Of a stretch of 64,000 nt of DNA, positions 26,759-36,537 are shown piece by piece. A program made the position numbers and the translations under genes. The stretch's first letter is position 1; every line of letters begins with the position of its first letter. Below the pieces are notes generated by a model that did not search any database, had not been told where the DNA came from, and was given only the letters and a program-made list of their open reading frames with translations. Source of the stretch: Lampropedia aestuarii (GTDB lineage: Bacteria > Pseudomonadota > Gammaproteobacteria > Burkholderiales > Burkholderiaceae_C); contig NZ_SSWX01000018.1 of assembly GCF_004803635.1 (NCBI RefSeq), forward strand, positions 1 to 64,000, given 5' to 3'.

Positions 26759-27858
26759 GCGCGTGCCTCCCCACGTTTGGTCCACAAGTCCTTGAAAGAC
26801 CGTTGCGCATTACGCATCCACAGCCAGGACATGCCCACCGCAAACACGCCGCCATGCAGGATCAACAGCCAGGCGCCGCCGCTGAGCACACCGTTGCCCA
26901 CCCAACTCTCACCCAGTGAGAGCAAATTGAAATACACGATGAACACCAGCAAGGCGGTGATGATGTGGGTCATGCGGCCCGAGCGCGGATTGCCGCTGGT
27001 CAAGGCCAGCGCCAAGACCACATAGTTGATGGCTGCCAACACCAGGCCGATGCGCCAGGCCAGCTCTGAATCATTGGCCGAATCGCTGCGCTGCTCGAAC
27101 AACTCCAGCGAAGGCATAGTGCGCACCGTCGCTTGCACAGAAGCCACAGGATTACGGCTCAGTAGGGTTTCATAGCGTTCAAACTCCATCACACGGATGA
27201 CTGGTTTGGCTCCGTAGGTTTGCTGCACGCGCTGACCTGACTCGAGCTGAACCCAGGTTTGTCCATCCTGTTGGATCAGACTGGCCTCCTTCGAGACAGT
27301 GACCGAGTTCTCTTCATTCTTGCTGCGTGCAAAAAAGATTTGCTTGGCCTGCTCCAGCGAGCTGCTGTCACGGTCCACAAAGAACACGCTGTCACCGCTG
27401 GAGGAGATTTGGAATTCACCGGGCGCAATCCGGTCAATATCGCTGCGTTGCTGGAACTGGTTGCGCAAATCCAGAATTTGCTCTTGCGACCAAGGCCAGC
27501 CAAACAAAGCCAAGCCCGCAATCGCCACAATCAAAGGCCAGGCAAAGCGCATCAGAGTCGGCAAAATATGTGCCAGGCCCAAGCCACTGGCAAACCATAT
27601 CACCATCTCACTGTCTTGGTACATGCGCGCCAAAGTGCCAATAATGGCGACAAACAGGCTCAAACTCAGCACAATGGGCATATAGCCCAAAACGGTATAG
27701 GCCATTACCAGCATAATGTCAGATGGACTGACCGAACCTTTGCTGGCTTGGCCCAGCGTACGAATCAGCATCAGTGTGACGACCACCGTCAGCAACACCG
27801 TCAAAGTGGCCAGTAAGCTGCGGGATAAATCCTTGCGCAAAGCAGAATCAAACAACAT
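26755..27858 (-). CDS. lptF: LPS export permease LptF
   Basis: Partner permease of LptG, 367 residues, starting MLFDSALRKDLSRSLLATLTVLLTVV. The order is three transmembrane helices, a periplasmic jellyroll (about 120-250) with PGEFQISSSGDSVFFVDRDSS, then three helices. YQDSEMVIWFASGLG matches the LptF coupling-helix region that contacts LptB. Divergent from pepA across a 59-base gap; lptF next to pepA is a widespread proteobacterial arrangement. Confidence 0.95.
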   Translation of the reverse strand: MLFDSALRKDLSRSLLATLTVLLTVVVTLMLIRTLGQASKGSVSPSDIMLVMAYTVLGYMPIVLSLSLFVAIIGTLARMYQDSEMVIWFASGLGLAHILPTLMRFAWPLIVAIAGLALFGWPWSQEQILDLRNQFQQRSDIDRIAPGEFQISSSGDSVFFVDRDSSSLEQAKQIFFARSKNEENSVTVSKEASLIQQDGQTWVQLESGQRVQQTYGAKPVIRVMEFERYETLLSRNPVASVQATVRTMPSLELFEQRSDSANDSELAWRIGLVLAAINYVVLALALTSGNPRSGRMTHIITALLVFIVYFNLLSLGESWVGNGVLSGGAWLLILHGGVFAVGMSWLWMRNAQRSFKDLWTKRGEARA

Positions 27859-27917
27859 AGGTTTGGATGAATCAATTGTTCTATTTGTAGACCGTATTGA
27901 CCGAAGGAATGCACATC

Positions 27918-29471
27918 ATGTCAACAACGTTTGAGCTCAAAAGCCTGAATTTGCAATCAGCAGGCCAGGAAAAAGTCGATGTACTCGTGGTACTGCTGGC
28001 GGGCACAGCCCCTAGCAAAGACGGCAAACTCCCTAAAGGCGCAGCCAGTGCCGCGGCAACAGGTCTGCAGACCACCATTGAGCAAGCCCTCAGCGCCAAA
28101 GACCTTGAGCTGTCTAAAGCCGGAAATCATTTATGGCTCTACAGTGTCGCACAAGTTGCTGCCCGCCGCGTGCTACTCGTTGCTGCAGGCGATGGCAGTG
28201 CCAGCGATATTCGCACAGCGCTGGGCAGTGTCAGCACTGCATTGCGACACAGCGACACCCACAAAGCCTGTGTGCTGAGCACGCATGCAGCGCTGGACGA
28301 TGCCGCCATCCAGGCCTTGGTGCTGGGCCTGGCCGATATCAGCTACCGCTACACCCGCACCAAACCCAGCGAAAAGCCCCTGAGCTTGAGCAAACTGACC
28401 GTGGGTGTGCCCAGCAAAGCCGACGCCCAAGCCGTCTTTGAACGCTCACTGGGCATTGCAGCTGGTGTCGCGCTGGCCAAGGAACTGGGTAACTTGCCCG
28501 CCAACCATGCGACCCCGAGCCATTTGGCAGAAGTGGCCAAAGGACTGGGCAAGGCCAAAAACATCAGCGTCAAGGTGCATGGCCCCAAAGAGATTGAAAA
28601 ACTCAAAATGGGCGCCTTCCTGGCCGTGGCCCAGGGCTCGGCGCAGCCTGCGCAATTCATTGAGCTGCACTACCAAGGTACGGCCAAGTCCGAAGCACCG
28701 ATCGTACTGGTAGGCAAAGGCGTGACGTTTGACACCGGCGGTATTTCAATCAAGCCCGCAGCAGGCATGGACGAGATGAAGTACGACATGTGCGGCGCAG
28801 CCAGCGTACTGGGCGTATTCCAAGCCCTGGCCCACTTGCAACCCCATATCAATGTCGTGGGTTTGATCCCTGCCACTGAGAACATGCCAGGCGGCAAGTC
28901 CATCAAGCCTGGAGATGTTGTCACCAGCATGAGTGGCCAAACCATTGAGATTCTCAATACCGACGCTGAAGGCCGCCTGATTTTGTGCGATGCCCTGAGC
29001 TATGCCGACCGCTTCAAACCCCAAGCCGTGATTGACGTTGCGACGCTGACAGGCGCTTGCGTCATCGCCCTTGGCGGCGTGCGCAGTGGCTTGTTCGCCA
29101 GTGATGACAGCCTGGCCAATGCCCTGTTGACTGCTGGTGAGCAGGCCCACGATTTGAGCTGGCGCCTGCCGCTGGACGACGATTACAGCAGCGGCCTGAA
29201 AACCAATTTTGCCGACATGGCCAACGTCGCAGGCCGTGAAGCCGGTGCGGTCACAGCAGCGAAATTCCTGCAGAAATTTGTCGGCAGCTGGCCTTGGGCG
29301 CATTTGGACATTGCCGGCACCGCCTGGAAAAGTGGTGCAAGCAAAGGCGCAACAGGCCGCCCCGTTGGTTTGCTGACCCAGTTCATTTTGGGCCAGGCCC
29401 AGCCTGCTGCAGCGCCTGCGAAAAAAAGCCGCAGTCCTAAAGCCAAGCCAGCCGCCCCAACAGCAGACTAA
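27918..29471 (+). CDS. pepA: Leucyl aminopeptidase PepA (M17)
   Basis: Di-metal aminopeptidase, also a DNA-binding protein in E. coli; 517 residues. M17 hallmarks are VGKGVTFDTGGISIKPA (metal Lys/Asp), KYDMCGAASVLG and the signature NTDAEGRLILCDAL. An N-terminal macro-like domain occupies about 1-170. The start at 27918 has GAAGGA nine bases upstream. The C-terminus carries an unusual low-complexity Ala/Lys/Pro tail after the normal end. Its stop codon is directly followed by an R1 repeat fragment. Confidence 0.95.
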   Translation: MSTTFELKSLNLQSAGQEKVDVLVVLLAGTAPSKDGKLPKGAASAAATGLQTTIEQALSAKDLELSKAGNHLWLYSVAQVAARRVLLVAAGDGSASDIRTALGSVSTALRHSDTHKACVLSTHAALDDAAIQALVLGLADISYRYTRTKPSEKPLSLSKLTVGVPSKADAQAVFERSLGIAAGVALAKELGNLPANHATPSHLAEVAKGLGKAKNISVKVHGPKEIEKLKMGAFLAVAQGSAQPAQFIELHYQGTAKSEAPIVLVGKGVTFDTGGISIKPAAGMDEMKYDMCGAASVLGVFQALAHLQPHINVVGLIPATENMPGGKSIKPGDVVTSMSGQTIEILNTDAEGRLILCDALSYADRFKPQAVIDVATLTGACVIALGGVRSGLFASDDSLANALLTAGEQAHDLSWRLPLDDDYSSGLKTNFADMANVAGREAGAVTAAKFLQKFVGSWPWAHLDIAGTAWKSGASKGATGRPVGLLTQFILGQAQPAAAPAKKSRSPKAKPAAPTAD

Positions 29472-29473
29472 TC

Positions 29474-29560
29474 TTAGAACGTGTTTACGGTCTTAGAGCT
29501 TGTCTATCATCTCCACGCAGTCGCGCAATGCACACGGTGATGCGCCACCAGCGCAGCTAC
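29474..29560. repeat. R1 repeat, copy e (fragment)
   Basis: Begins TTAGAACGTGTTTACGGTCTTAGAGC and continues with TCTCCACGCAGTCGCGCAATGCAC before losing similarity. It starts three bases after the pepA stop. The remaining 370 bp up to the next gene contain a fragment of a second repeat (R2) and no convincing gene. Confidence 0.65.
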
Positions 29561-29635
29561 TGACCGTGCTGAACGACAGCGCTCAAGAGGTAACAGGCCT
29601 ACCTGTAACTGGCAGGCCTGATCACACTTGAGAAA

Positions 29636-29672
29636 CTCTGCAAAACCCGCGTTGCTGCAATGCCTGCGGTGT
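29636..29672. repeat. R2 repeat fragment
   Basis: On the minus strand the sequence reads CAGGCATTGCAGCAACGCGGGTTTTGCAGAG, resembling the block at 47144-47200 (GGCAGCAACAGGGCGTTTTGCA). It belongs to a short repeat family found upstream of several genes here. Confidence 0.4.
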
Positions 29673-29932
29673 CAGAATGGGTCGCCAGGCACCTTGTTCA
29701 CCCAAAGCGGTCGCCATGGACGAACAGGACTTGCGCAGCCGATTGCCTGAGACGGAACTCAAGCCACAGCAAAGAGTTGGGTAAAGCATTCCAAGATTGC
29801 ACCGAACTGGCACGCCAGAGGTGCTGCAACCCCTAGAATAGGTGATTGATAACCATTTTTACAGCCAGCCTACCACTTCGCCCTGGGCCTGAATTGGCTT
29901 GGTGATTTGGCTGCTTTGATTCATTTAAGACC

Positions 29933-30958
29933 ATGCTCAATACGCTATTCAATAAATTATTTGGCCAATCGGCCGCATCCAAACCAGCAGCCCCAGCTGC
30001 AGGCCCGCTGCTGACACGCAACGACCCGAACGCCAAATTCCACAGCCGCTTTGGTGGCTTGTGGGTAGACCGCTTGGATGCCGAGCAGGTACTGGCAGAA
30101 AAACTCAAAACCGATCCCGATGTGGCTGAGCAAGAAGCGCTGATTCGCTCGTTCATGCAAAACGGCTTTGTGATTTTGCCTGGCGCTGTCAGCCACGAAC
30201 AAATTGACCGCTACCGCGCCGAATTGCAAGCGCAAATCGACTCCGGCAACAGTCCGATCAAAGTCAGCGTGCCGGTGGTAGGCCCGCAAGACAAGGATGT
30301 GATCCCACTGCACGAAGCCGATATTCTCACGCCCCTGTCAAAAATCCTCGATACCTACCAGTACATTGACTCGGCCATCCCGATGATCTTCAACGACAAG
30401 GTCACGCGTTTTCTCAGAGCTGTATTTGAAGACGATATCTGGGCATTCCAAGGCCTGCATTTTGAACGGGGCTCGACCCAGGCCGTGCACCAAGACACCG
30501 CCTATGTGGTGTCTGAGAACCCCTTGCATGTGTGCGCCTCGTGGCTGGCCCTTGAAGATGTGCAACCAGGCTCGGGCGAGCTGATGTACTACGTCGGCAG
30601 CCACCGCAACCCTGACTGGGTCTACAGCGAAAAATACAAGCACTACAACCATGAGCGTGATGCCCATGAACAGCACATGGGCCACTTGGAGTACCTGCAT
30701 AAAGTTTCACAGGAAAGAGGCTTGCCGCTGGAGCACTTCCTGCCGAAAAAAGGCGATGTACTGATCTGGTCCGCCGATTTGGCCCATGGCGGCAGTCAAA
30801 TTGTGGACCCTAGCCTGACACGCCGCAGCCTGGTGACGCATTTCTCGCCCGCTTCCAGCGAGCCTTACTATATGCGCTTTAAAAACCCGCAAGAGCGCCA
30901 AAAACGCGAAGTTGTGCCTGGCGGCTTTACCAGTACGCTGTATTACCCCAACCGGTAA
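29933..30958 (+). CDS. Phytanoyl-CoA dioxygenase (PhyH) family protein
   Basis: Fe(II)/2-oxoglutarate-dependent oxygenase of 341 residues with a double-stranded beta-helix core. The iron ligands are readable as HQDTAY (H-x-D) and HGGSQIVDPSLTRRSLVTHFSP (distal His, with Arg for 2-oxoglutarate). WLALEDVQPGSGELMYYVGSHR is the conserved region between. An N-terminal ~45-residue segment rich in Ala/Pro precedes a helical region. The substrate is unknown; relatives hydroxylate lipids, ectoine and natural products. It stands alone, so context gives no pathway. Confidence 0.85.
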   Translation: MLNTLFNKLFGQSAASKPAAPAAGPLLTRNDPNAKFHSRFGGLWVDRLDAEQVLAEKLKTDPDVAEQEALIRSFMQNGFVILPGAVSHEQIDRYRAELQAQIDSGNSPIKVSVPVVGPQDKDVIPLHEADILTPLSKILDTYQYIDSAIPMIFNDKVTRFLRAVFEDDIWAFQGLHFERGSTQAVHQDTAYVVSENPLHVCASWLALEDVQPGSGELMYYVGSHRNPDWVYSEKYKHYNHERDAHEQHMGHLEYLHKVSQERGLPLEHFLPKKGDVLIWSADLAHGGSQIVDPSLTRRSLVTHFSPASSEPYYMRFKNPQERQKREVVPGGFTSTLYYPNR

Positions 30959-31023
30959 TGCGCCATTGATGGCTGCGTTTGCGCGCCATCCTTGGCCTGG
31001 CATGTGCCACAAGCTACGGGGTT

Positions 31024-32562
31024 TTACAGCAACCAGTCAATGGGCAGCCAGCTCAACAATTGCACTGCCAAGCGTTGCTGCCACGTAGTCATGGGCTCAG
31101 TGGTCAGCACCATCTTGGGCTGCTGGGAGAGATCCAGCCATTGCAGCTGCCCCTGGTCTTCAGACAGGCTCAACACCCAGCTGCGCTCTGGAATTTGTTT
31201 GAGAAACAGCTGGTTCATGCCCGCTACCAGTTCGGGACTGTCAATCACAAACCCCATTTCGGTATTGAGCATGGCCGAGCGCGGATCGAAATTGAACGAG
31301 CCAATAAACAAACGTTCCGCATCAATCGCAAAAGTCTTGGCGTGCAGACTTGAGCCCGAGCTGCCCATAAAGCTGTGCTGTGCTGCAAAACCATTGGCCA
31401 CCTCCAGGTCGGGCTTGAGCTCAAACAGCTCGATACCAGCCCCCAGCAAGCGCTTGCGGTGGCGTGCGTAACCCGAGTGCACGGGCAACACATCAGTGGC
31501 GACCAAGGAGTTCGTCAAAATTCGAATTTCCACGCCTTGCGCAGCCAAATCGACAAAATAATCCACGCCAAGATCCGTTGGCACAAAATAGGGCGACACC
31601 AGGTCCATGCTCTTGGTGGGTTGGCCCATCATGCGCATGATGTGGTGGGTGATCAGCTCGGTTTTGGCCGCCTCCCCCAAGCCTTTGGCAGGATCATCGA
31701 CCACCAGCTTAGTGGCCGCCCAATGCATGGGTAAGCTCTGCGCCAGCATCCGATTCACCACCGAGGCATCGCTGACCACGTCTTTGTATATCGCCGCCTC
31801 AGGCGAGCGTTCGACCTTTCTAGCGCGCGCATCCAATTGGCTCAATTGCCGTTTGCTAGGGGGCTTGACTATCAGCGCAACCGGATAAGACGACGCACTG
31901 GCCCAGTAAGCATCGAACGAGTCCGAGACGTCCTGCACCACAGGCCCGAGCACCAGCACATCCAAATCCGCAAACAAGACACCATCTGTGGCGCCAAAAT
32001 ACTCATCGCCCACATTGCGCCCACCAATCACGGTGACCGCATTGTCAGCAGTGAAGCTCTTGTTGTGCATGCGCCGATTGGCACGTGAGAAATCCGTCAC
32101 AAACCCCAGCGGTTTGAACGCACGAAACACAAACGGATTAAAAAAACGAACCTCGATATTGGGATGGGTATCGAGCAAGTACAGCTCATCATCCAACTGC
32201 GACACCCCCAGGTCATCGAGCAATAAACGCACCCGCACTCCCCTGTCAGCGGCGTCCTTTAAGGCATCCAACATCAGCTGCCCCGTGATATCTCCGCGCC
32301 AAATGTAGTACTGGATGTCCAGCGTCTGTTCGGCTTGTTGGCTCAACTCAATCCGAGCGGCAAAAGCTTCATGCGGGTCTGTCAACAAATACAAGCCGGC
32401 CAAACCTGGATGCAGCTGCATACTGTGTGCAACGGCCTGCCCCAACACAGTCTGCTGGCTGTGCGCAGCACTCAATGCGACACTCTGGCTGCGCGACTCC
32501 AAGGAAGGCAGCGAGCAGCCCAGCAAACCCCAGGCCAGGAGACACAGCGCCAACCAGCGCAT
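31024..32562 (-). CDS. Phospholipase D-family lipoprotein, cardiolipin synthase C-like
   Basis: Two-domain PLD enzyme, about 512 residues from the start at 32562. That start gives a lipoprotein signal (MRWLALCLLAWGLLG before Cys); the frame is open to 32820 but the extra 86 residues are not signal-like and lie over a repeat. HKD motif 1 is HNKSFTADNAVTVIGGRN and HKD motif 2 is HAKTFAIDAERLFIGSFNFD. AEQTLDIQYYIWRGDITGQLMLDAL is typical of the ClsC/YmdC subgroup, which makes cardiolipin by transphosphatidylation, but the lipid-anchored form differs. Probably periplasmic and envelope-associated. Confidence 0.85.
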   Translation of the reverse strand: MRWLALCLLAWGLLGCSLPSLESRSQSVALSAAHSQQTVLGQAVAHSMQLHPGLAGLYLLTDPHEAFAARIELSQQAEQTLDIQYYIWRGDITGQLMLDALKDAADRGVRVRLLLDDLGVSQLDDELYLLDTHPNIEVRFFNPFVFRAFKPLGFVTDFSRANRRMHNKSFTADNAVTVIGGRNVGDEYFGATDGVLFADLDVLVLGPVVQDVSDSFDAYWASASSYPVALIVKPPSKRQLSQLDARARKVERSPEAAIYKDVVSDASVVNRMLAQSLPMHWAATKLVVDDPAKGLGEAAKTELITHHIMRMMGQPTKSMDLVSPYFVPTDLGVDYFVDLAAQGVEIRILTNSLVATDVLPVHSGYARHRKRLLGAGIELFELKPDLEVANGFAAQHSFMGSSGSSLHAKTFAIDAERLFIGSFNFDPRSAMLNTEMGFVIDSPELVAGMNQLFLKQIPERSWVLSLSEDQGQLQWLDLSQQPKMVLTTEPMTTWQQRLAVQLLSWLPIDWLL

Positions 32563-32566
32563 CAGC

Positions 32567-32742
32567 CTAGAGAAAATCTGCAAAACCCTTGCTGCAGAAA
32601 GAAGTGCGGGTTTGCGATGCGCTGCAAGACCTCTTGCGCAGGCCGTAGCCGCCCTTAAGGACGACAAAGTCACACAAGTGGCTCGATCGAGACCGTGCGG
32701 CCGCAACAAAACGTTTTGCAAAGCGCTCCTAGGCACCAACAG
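32567..32742. repeat. R2 repeats, two fragments upstream of the PLD gene
   Basis: The left fragment (about 32567-32607, minus orientation) and the right fragment (about 32704-32742, plus) both match the block at 47144-47200. Shared words are GCAAACCCGCACT, CAGCAA, GGGTTTTGCA and GTTTTGCAAAGCGCTCCTAGGC. They face each other, so the intervening 100 bp could be an element flanked by inverted copies. No gene is seen in 32563-32865. Confidence 0.5.
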
Positions 32743-32865
32743 CTGCTCGCTGCTGCCACGCACAGCCCCCCGATCGCCGCAGGCCTGCATGTGATGCAGC
32801 GCCCTGTCAATTCTTAGCATAGTTTGAATGAATCTGATGGCCAGAAATGGCGCCCGCAGCAGCCC

Positions 32866-33891
32866 TCACTCGAACTTGACGCGCGGATCAACCCACACAT
32901 AACACAGGTCACTGAGCAACTTGGCAAACAAACCAATCAAGGTAAACAGATAGAGCGTGCCCAGCACCACCGGATAGTCGCGACGAATAATACTCTCATA
33001 GCCCAGCAAGCCAAGGCCATCCAGTGTGAACAAGGTTTCAATCAGCAAGGAGCCTGCAAAAAATGCCCCAATGAAAGCAGCAGGAAACCCTGTGACGATG
33101 GGAATCAAGGCATTGCGAAACACATGGCCCCAAAGCACTTGGCGCTCGCTGAGGCCCTTGGCTCTGGCGGTCAGCACATATTGCTTGCGGATTTCTTCCA
33201 GCACCGCGTTCTTGGTCAACAGCGTAGTCACAGCAAAACTGCCAGCCACCATCGCAGTCACCGGCAGCACGATGTGCCACAAATAATCGAGCACACGCTG
33301 CGCCCAGTTCATTTCCTCCCAGCCAGAAGAGGTGAGGCCACGCAGCGGGAACCACTCAAGCTGGCCGCCAAACACCACCAGCAACACCACGCCAAGCACA
33401 AAGCCAGGCACGGCGTAACCGACCAACACCAGCAGCGTCGTGACAAAGTCAAACCGGCTGCCTGCCCGCACGGCTTTGGCAATGCCCAAAGGCACGGCAA
33501 TCAAGTAGCTGATGAAAAAGGTCCATAAACCGAGGCTGATAGAGACGGGCAGTTTTTCTTTAATAAGCTGCCAAACATCCTTGTTGTGCATGAAGCTGCG
33601 CCCCAAGTCAAAGCGGGCAAACTGGCCCAGCATTTGAAAGAAACGCTCATCGGCAGGTTTGTCAAAACCATACAACGCCTTGATTTCATCCAGGCGCTTG
33701 GCATCCATGCCTTCGCTGCCGCGGTAGCTGATGCCGCCCCCCTCAATCCCACCTGCGCCCGCGCGCGCTTCAGCCAAAAACTGCTCAACCGGCCCGCCTG
33801 GCACGAACTGCACGATCACAAAGGTCAACAAGAGCACCCCGAACAGGGTAGGAATCATCAACAGCAAGCGTTTGAGGATGTATCCAAACAT
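32866..33891 (-). CDS. ABC transporter permease, YejB-like (oligopeptide/microcin C type)
   Basis: Binding-protein-dependent permease of 341 residues with six transmembrane helices. It begins MFGYILKRLLLMIPTLFGVLLLTFVIVQFVPGGPVEQ. The EAA loop is YVLTARAKGLSERQVLWGHVFRNALIPI, and it ends CYVWVDPRVKFE, as in YejB. The internal GGGISYRGSEGMDAKRLDEIKALYGFDKP insertion is characteristic of YejB within the DppB superfamily. The ribosome binding site is GGAG, eight bases upstream. The usual partners yejA, yejE and yejF are absent on both sides (alr upstream, PLD gene downstream). Confidence 0.88.
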   Translation of the reverse strand: MFGYILKRLLLMIPTLFGVLLLTFVIVQFVPGGPVEQFLAEARAGAGGIEGGGISYRGSEGMDAKRLDEIKALYGFDKPADERFFQMLGQFARFDLGRSFMHNKDVWQLIKEKLPVSISLGLWTFFISYLIAVPLGIAKAVRAGSRFDFVTTLLVLVGYAVPGFVLGVVLLVVFGGQLEWFPLRGLTSSGWEEMNWAQRVLDYLWHIVLPVTAMVAGSFAVTTLLTKNAVLEEIRKQYVLTARAKGLSERQVLWGHVFRNALIPIVTGFPAAFIGAFFAGSLLIETLFTLDGLGLLGYESIIRRDYPVVLGTLYLFTLIGLFAKLLSDLCYVWVDPRVKFE

Positions 33892-33983
33892 GGCCGCACT
33901 CCGTAGATCTGCAAAAAAATGGCATCTCGCCAAGCTTAGCGCATTTATTCATGCGGCAGGCATGGTGGCAAGCGCGAGGCGCA

Positions 33984-35105
33984 TCAGGCTTCGAGCTGCA
34001 TGGCCACCCGCGGCGCCACTGCGCACATCAGCTCGTAACCAACCGTCTGCGCGCATGCCGCCACTTCATCAATCGGCAATACCGTAGCACCATGGGCCGC
34101 CGAAGCCTTGCCCCATAAGGTCACCTCGCTGCCCAAGCCCGCTGCGCGGCCTTGCGCCAACAAAGGCGTCAAATCCAGCGCCAGCATGTCCATGCTGACG
34201 CGGCCGATTGTGCGGGTGCGTACCCCATCGACCAGGATCGGCGTGCCGGTGTCGCAAATGCGCGGATAGCCATCGGCGTAGCCACAGGCGGCAATGCCAA
34301 TCGTCATAGGCACGGGCGCCACAAAACGCGAGCCATAGCCAACCGTGTCGCCCACTTGCAGTTGCTGCATACCAATAATGGCGGTGCGCAAGCTCATCGC
34401 AGGCTGCAAATCCCAGCCGGCGCTGCTGGTGCTGGGGTAGTCCGGGGAGCTGCCATACAAGGCAATCCCACCGCGCACCCAATCTTGCCGGGCCTGCGCA
34501 TCGCCGCTGGCAAAGCGCAATGTTGCAGCACTGTTGCAGATGCTGCGCTCTCCCGGCAGACCTTCGACAGCTGCCTGGAATACCGCCAGCTGCCTGGCAA
34601 TGCCCTGCTCGCCATCCGCATCACTGAAGTGCGTGATCAGCGAGATTTCCTCGACCTGCGGCAGCGCATTGAGTCTGGCCCAAGCCGCGCGATAGCTTTG
34701 TGGCTTGAAGCCCAGGCGGTTCATGCCGCTGTTGAGTTTGAGAAACACCCGGTGTGGCGTATGGGTTTTGTGGGCTGCCAACATGTCGATTTGCGCTTCG
34801 TTATGCACCACATGCCACAACCCCAGACGTGAACACAATTCCAGATCGCGCAATTCAAACACGCCTTCCAGCAGCAGGATCGGCCCACGCCACCCCAGCT
34901 GCCGCACCCGCTCTGCCTCTTGCAAGTCCAGCAGCGCAAAGCCATCGGCGGCTCGAAATGCCTCGAACACATGCTCAATACCATGCCCATAAGCATTGGC
35001 TTTGACTACGGCCCAGAGATTGGCATCTTGCGCGCGCGCGCGCACAACCGCCATATTGTGGCGCAGCGCATCAGAATGGATCACAGCATGAATAGGACGG
35101 GGCAT
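33984..35105 (-). CDS. alr: Alanine racemase
   Basis: PLP enzyme converting L- to D-alanine for peptidoglycan; 373 residues. The PLP lysine is in WAVVKANAYGHG (near residue 35), and the catalytic Tyr region follows GYGSRFVAP at the start of the C-terminal beta domain. TIGRVSMDMLALDLT is the conserved substrate-site block. The start at 35105 (MPRPIHAVIHSDALRHNM) is preferred over a GTG three codons earlier. Divergent from lplT, a common betaproteobacterial pairing. Confidence 0.95.
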   Translation of the reverse strand: MPRPIHAVIHSDALRHNMAVVRARAQDANLWAVVKANAYGHGIEHVFEAFRAADGFALLDLQEAERVRQLGWRGPILLLEGVFELRDLELCSRLGLWHVVHNEAQIDMLAAHKTHTPHRVFLKLNSGMNRLGFKPQSYRAAWARLNALPQVEEISLITHFSDADGEQGIARQLAVFQAAVEGLPGERSICNSAATLRFASGDAQARQDWVRGGIALYGSSPDYPSTSSAGWDLQPAMSLRTAIIGMQQLQVGDTVGYGSRFVAPVPMTIGIAACGYADGYPRICDTGTPILVDGVRTRTIGRVSMDMLALDLTPLLAQGRAAGLGSEVTLWGKASAAHGATVLPIDEVAACAQTVGYELMCAVAPRVAMQLEA

Positions 35106-35206
35106 GGCTGGCACTCGTAGGTAATTAAACGGCTTATTGTCTCACTCCGTAACAGGCTCATGTTATAACGATGTGCTTTGATTTAGCTCCCACACCCAAG
35201 CGTCTC

Positions 35207-36517
35207 ATGAAACCCGGCTTCTCCACCATCATGTCTGCCCAGTTTTTCAGCTCACTGGCAGACAACGCCCTGTTCGTGGTTGCGGTGGAGCTGCTGCGCC
35301 GCAGTGCCGCGCCGGAATGGCAGAGTGCGGGTTTGGTGCCCATGTTCGCGCTGTTTTATGTGTTGCTTGCCCCCTTTGTGGGCGCCTTTGCCGATGCCTA
35401 TCCCAAAGGGCGGGTGATGTTTTTGAGCAACTCGATCAAAGTCGTCGGTTGCTTGATGATGCTCTATGGCTCGCACCCTTTGCTGTCCTACGCAATTGTC
35501 GGTTTGGGCGCAGCGGCATACTCGCCAGCCAAATACGGCATCCTGACCGAGCTGCTGCCGCCGTCGCTGCTGGTCAAAGCCAATGGCTGGATTGAGGGCT
35601 TGACGATCTCCTCAATCATCTTGGGCGTGGTTCTCGGCGGCCTGCTGGTCAGCGATGCGTTCTACGACAACCTGCTCGCCTTGTCCATCCCCGGCCTGCA
35701 CCACGCACTCCACTCCCCGGTACACGCAGCGCTGGGGGTGATTGTGGTGGTTTACGCTCTGGCGGCCATCATCAATATTTTTATCCCCCGCACCGTGGTG
35801 CCGCTGCGTCCAATGTGGAAAGGCACAAACTTAGGCCCACTAGGTTCTTGCAAAGCCTTATTGGATGATTTTGTCACTGCCAACAGCTGCCTGTGGCGAG
35901 ACAAACTGGGCCAAATCGCCTTGTCCACCACGACCTTGTTCTGGGGCGCCTCTGGCAATTTGCGCTACATCGTTCTGGCCTGGAGCGCCGTGGTACTTGG
36001 ACTCAATACCACCCAATCCTCGTCCTTATTAGGCGTAGTGGCCATTGGCACAGCTATCGGCGCTGTCATCGCGACTGTTGTTGTGCGCCTCGAACGTGCG
36101 GCCTCGGTGCTGTGGGTTGGTGCCTTGATGGGGGCGGTAGTGGTCTTGATGCACTGGGTCAATAGCCTCTTTTGGGCTGTACCAATCTTCGTGGCGGTGG
36201 GCTTGCTGGGAGGCTATCTGGTCGTGCCGATGAATGCGCTGCTGCAACACCGCGGTCACACGCTGATGGGCGCAGGCCGCTCGATTGCAGTACAAAACTT
36301 CAATGAGCAAGCCTGTATCCTGTTCTTGGGTTTATTGTATGTATGGGCCACCAAACTGGGACTGGGGGCAAAAACCGCCATGTCCGCATTTGGCATCATG
36401 GTGTGTTCGATCACCTTGCTGATCATGCTGTGGCACCGCCACAATCTGCGCACCCACGGCGAGGCAATCGCACGCGATTTGGAAGCCATTGAGCAAGACC
36501 ACCACCGCCAAGACTGA
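35207..36517 (+). CDS. lplT: Lysophospholipid transporter LplT
   Basis: MFS-type inner-membrane flippase that returns lysophospholipids (for example left over by Lnt) to the cytoplasm; about 436 residues, 12 transmembrane segments. MKPGFSTIMSAQFFSSLADNALFVVAVELL is the family opening, followed by APFVGAFADAYPKGRVMF and AAYSPAKYGILTELLPPSLLVKANGWIEG. The frame is also open from 35171; neither start has a clear ribosome binding site. In enterics LplT pairs with the acyltransferase Aas, which is not here. Functional link with lnt in this window is plausible. Confidence 0.92.
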   Translation: MKPGFSTIMSAQFFSSLADNALFVVAVELLRRSAAPEWQSAGLVPMFALFYVLLAPFVGAFADAYPKGRVMFLSNSIKVVGCLMMLYGSHPLLSYAIVGLGAAAYSPAKYGILTELLPPSLLVKANGWIEGLTISSIILGVVLGGLLVSDAFYDNLLALSIPGLHHALHSPVHAALGVIVVVYALAAIINIFIPRTVVPLRPMWKGTNLGPLGSCKALLDDFVTANSCLWRDKLGQIALSTTTLFWGASGNLRYIVLAWSAVVLGLNTTQSSSLLGVVAIGTAIGAVIATVVVRLERAASVLWVGALMGAVVVLMHWVNSLFWAVPIFVAVGLLGGYLVVPMNALLQHRGHTLMGAGRSIAVQNFNEQACILFLGLLYVWATKLGLGAKTAMSAFGIMVCSITLLIMLWHRHNLRTHGEAIARDLEAIEQDHHRQD

Positions 36518-36537
36518 CTTCACTGCGCAACCTACTC

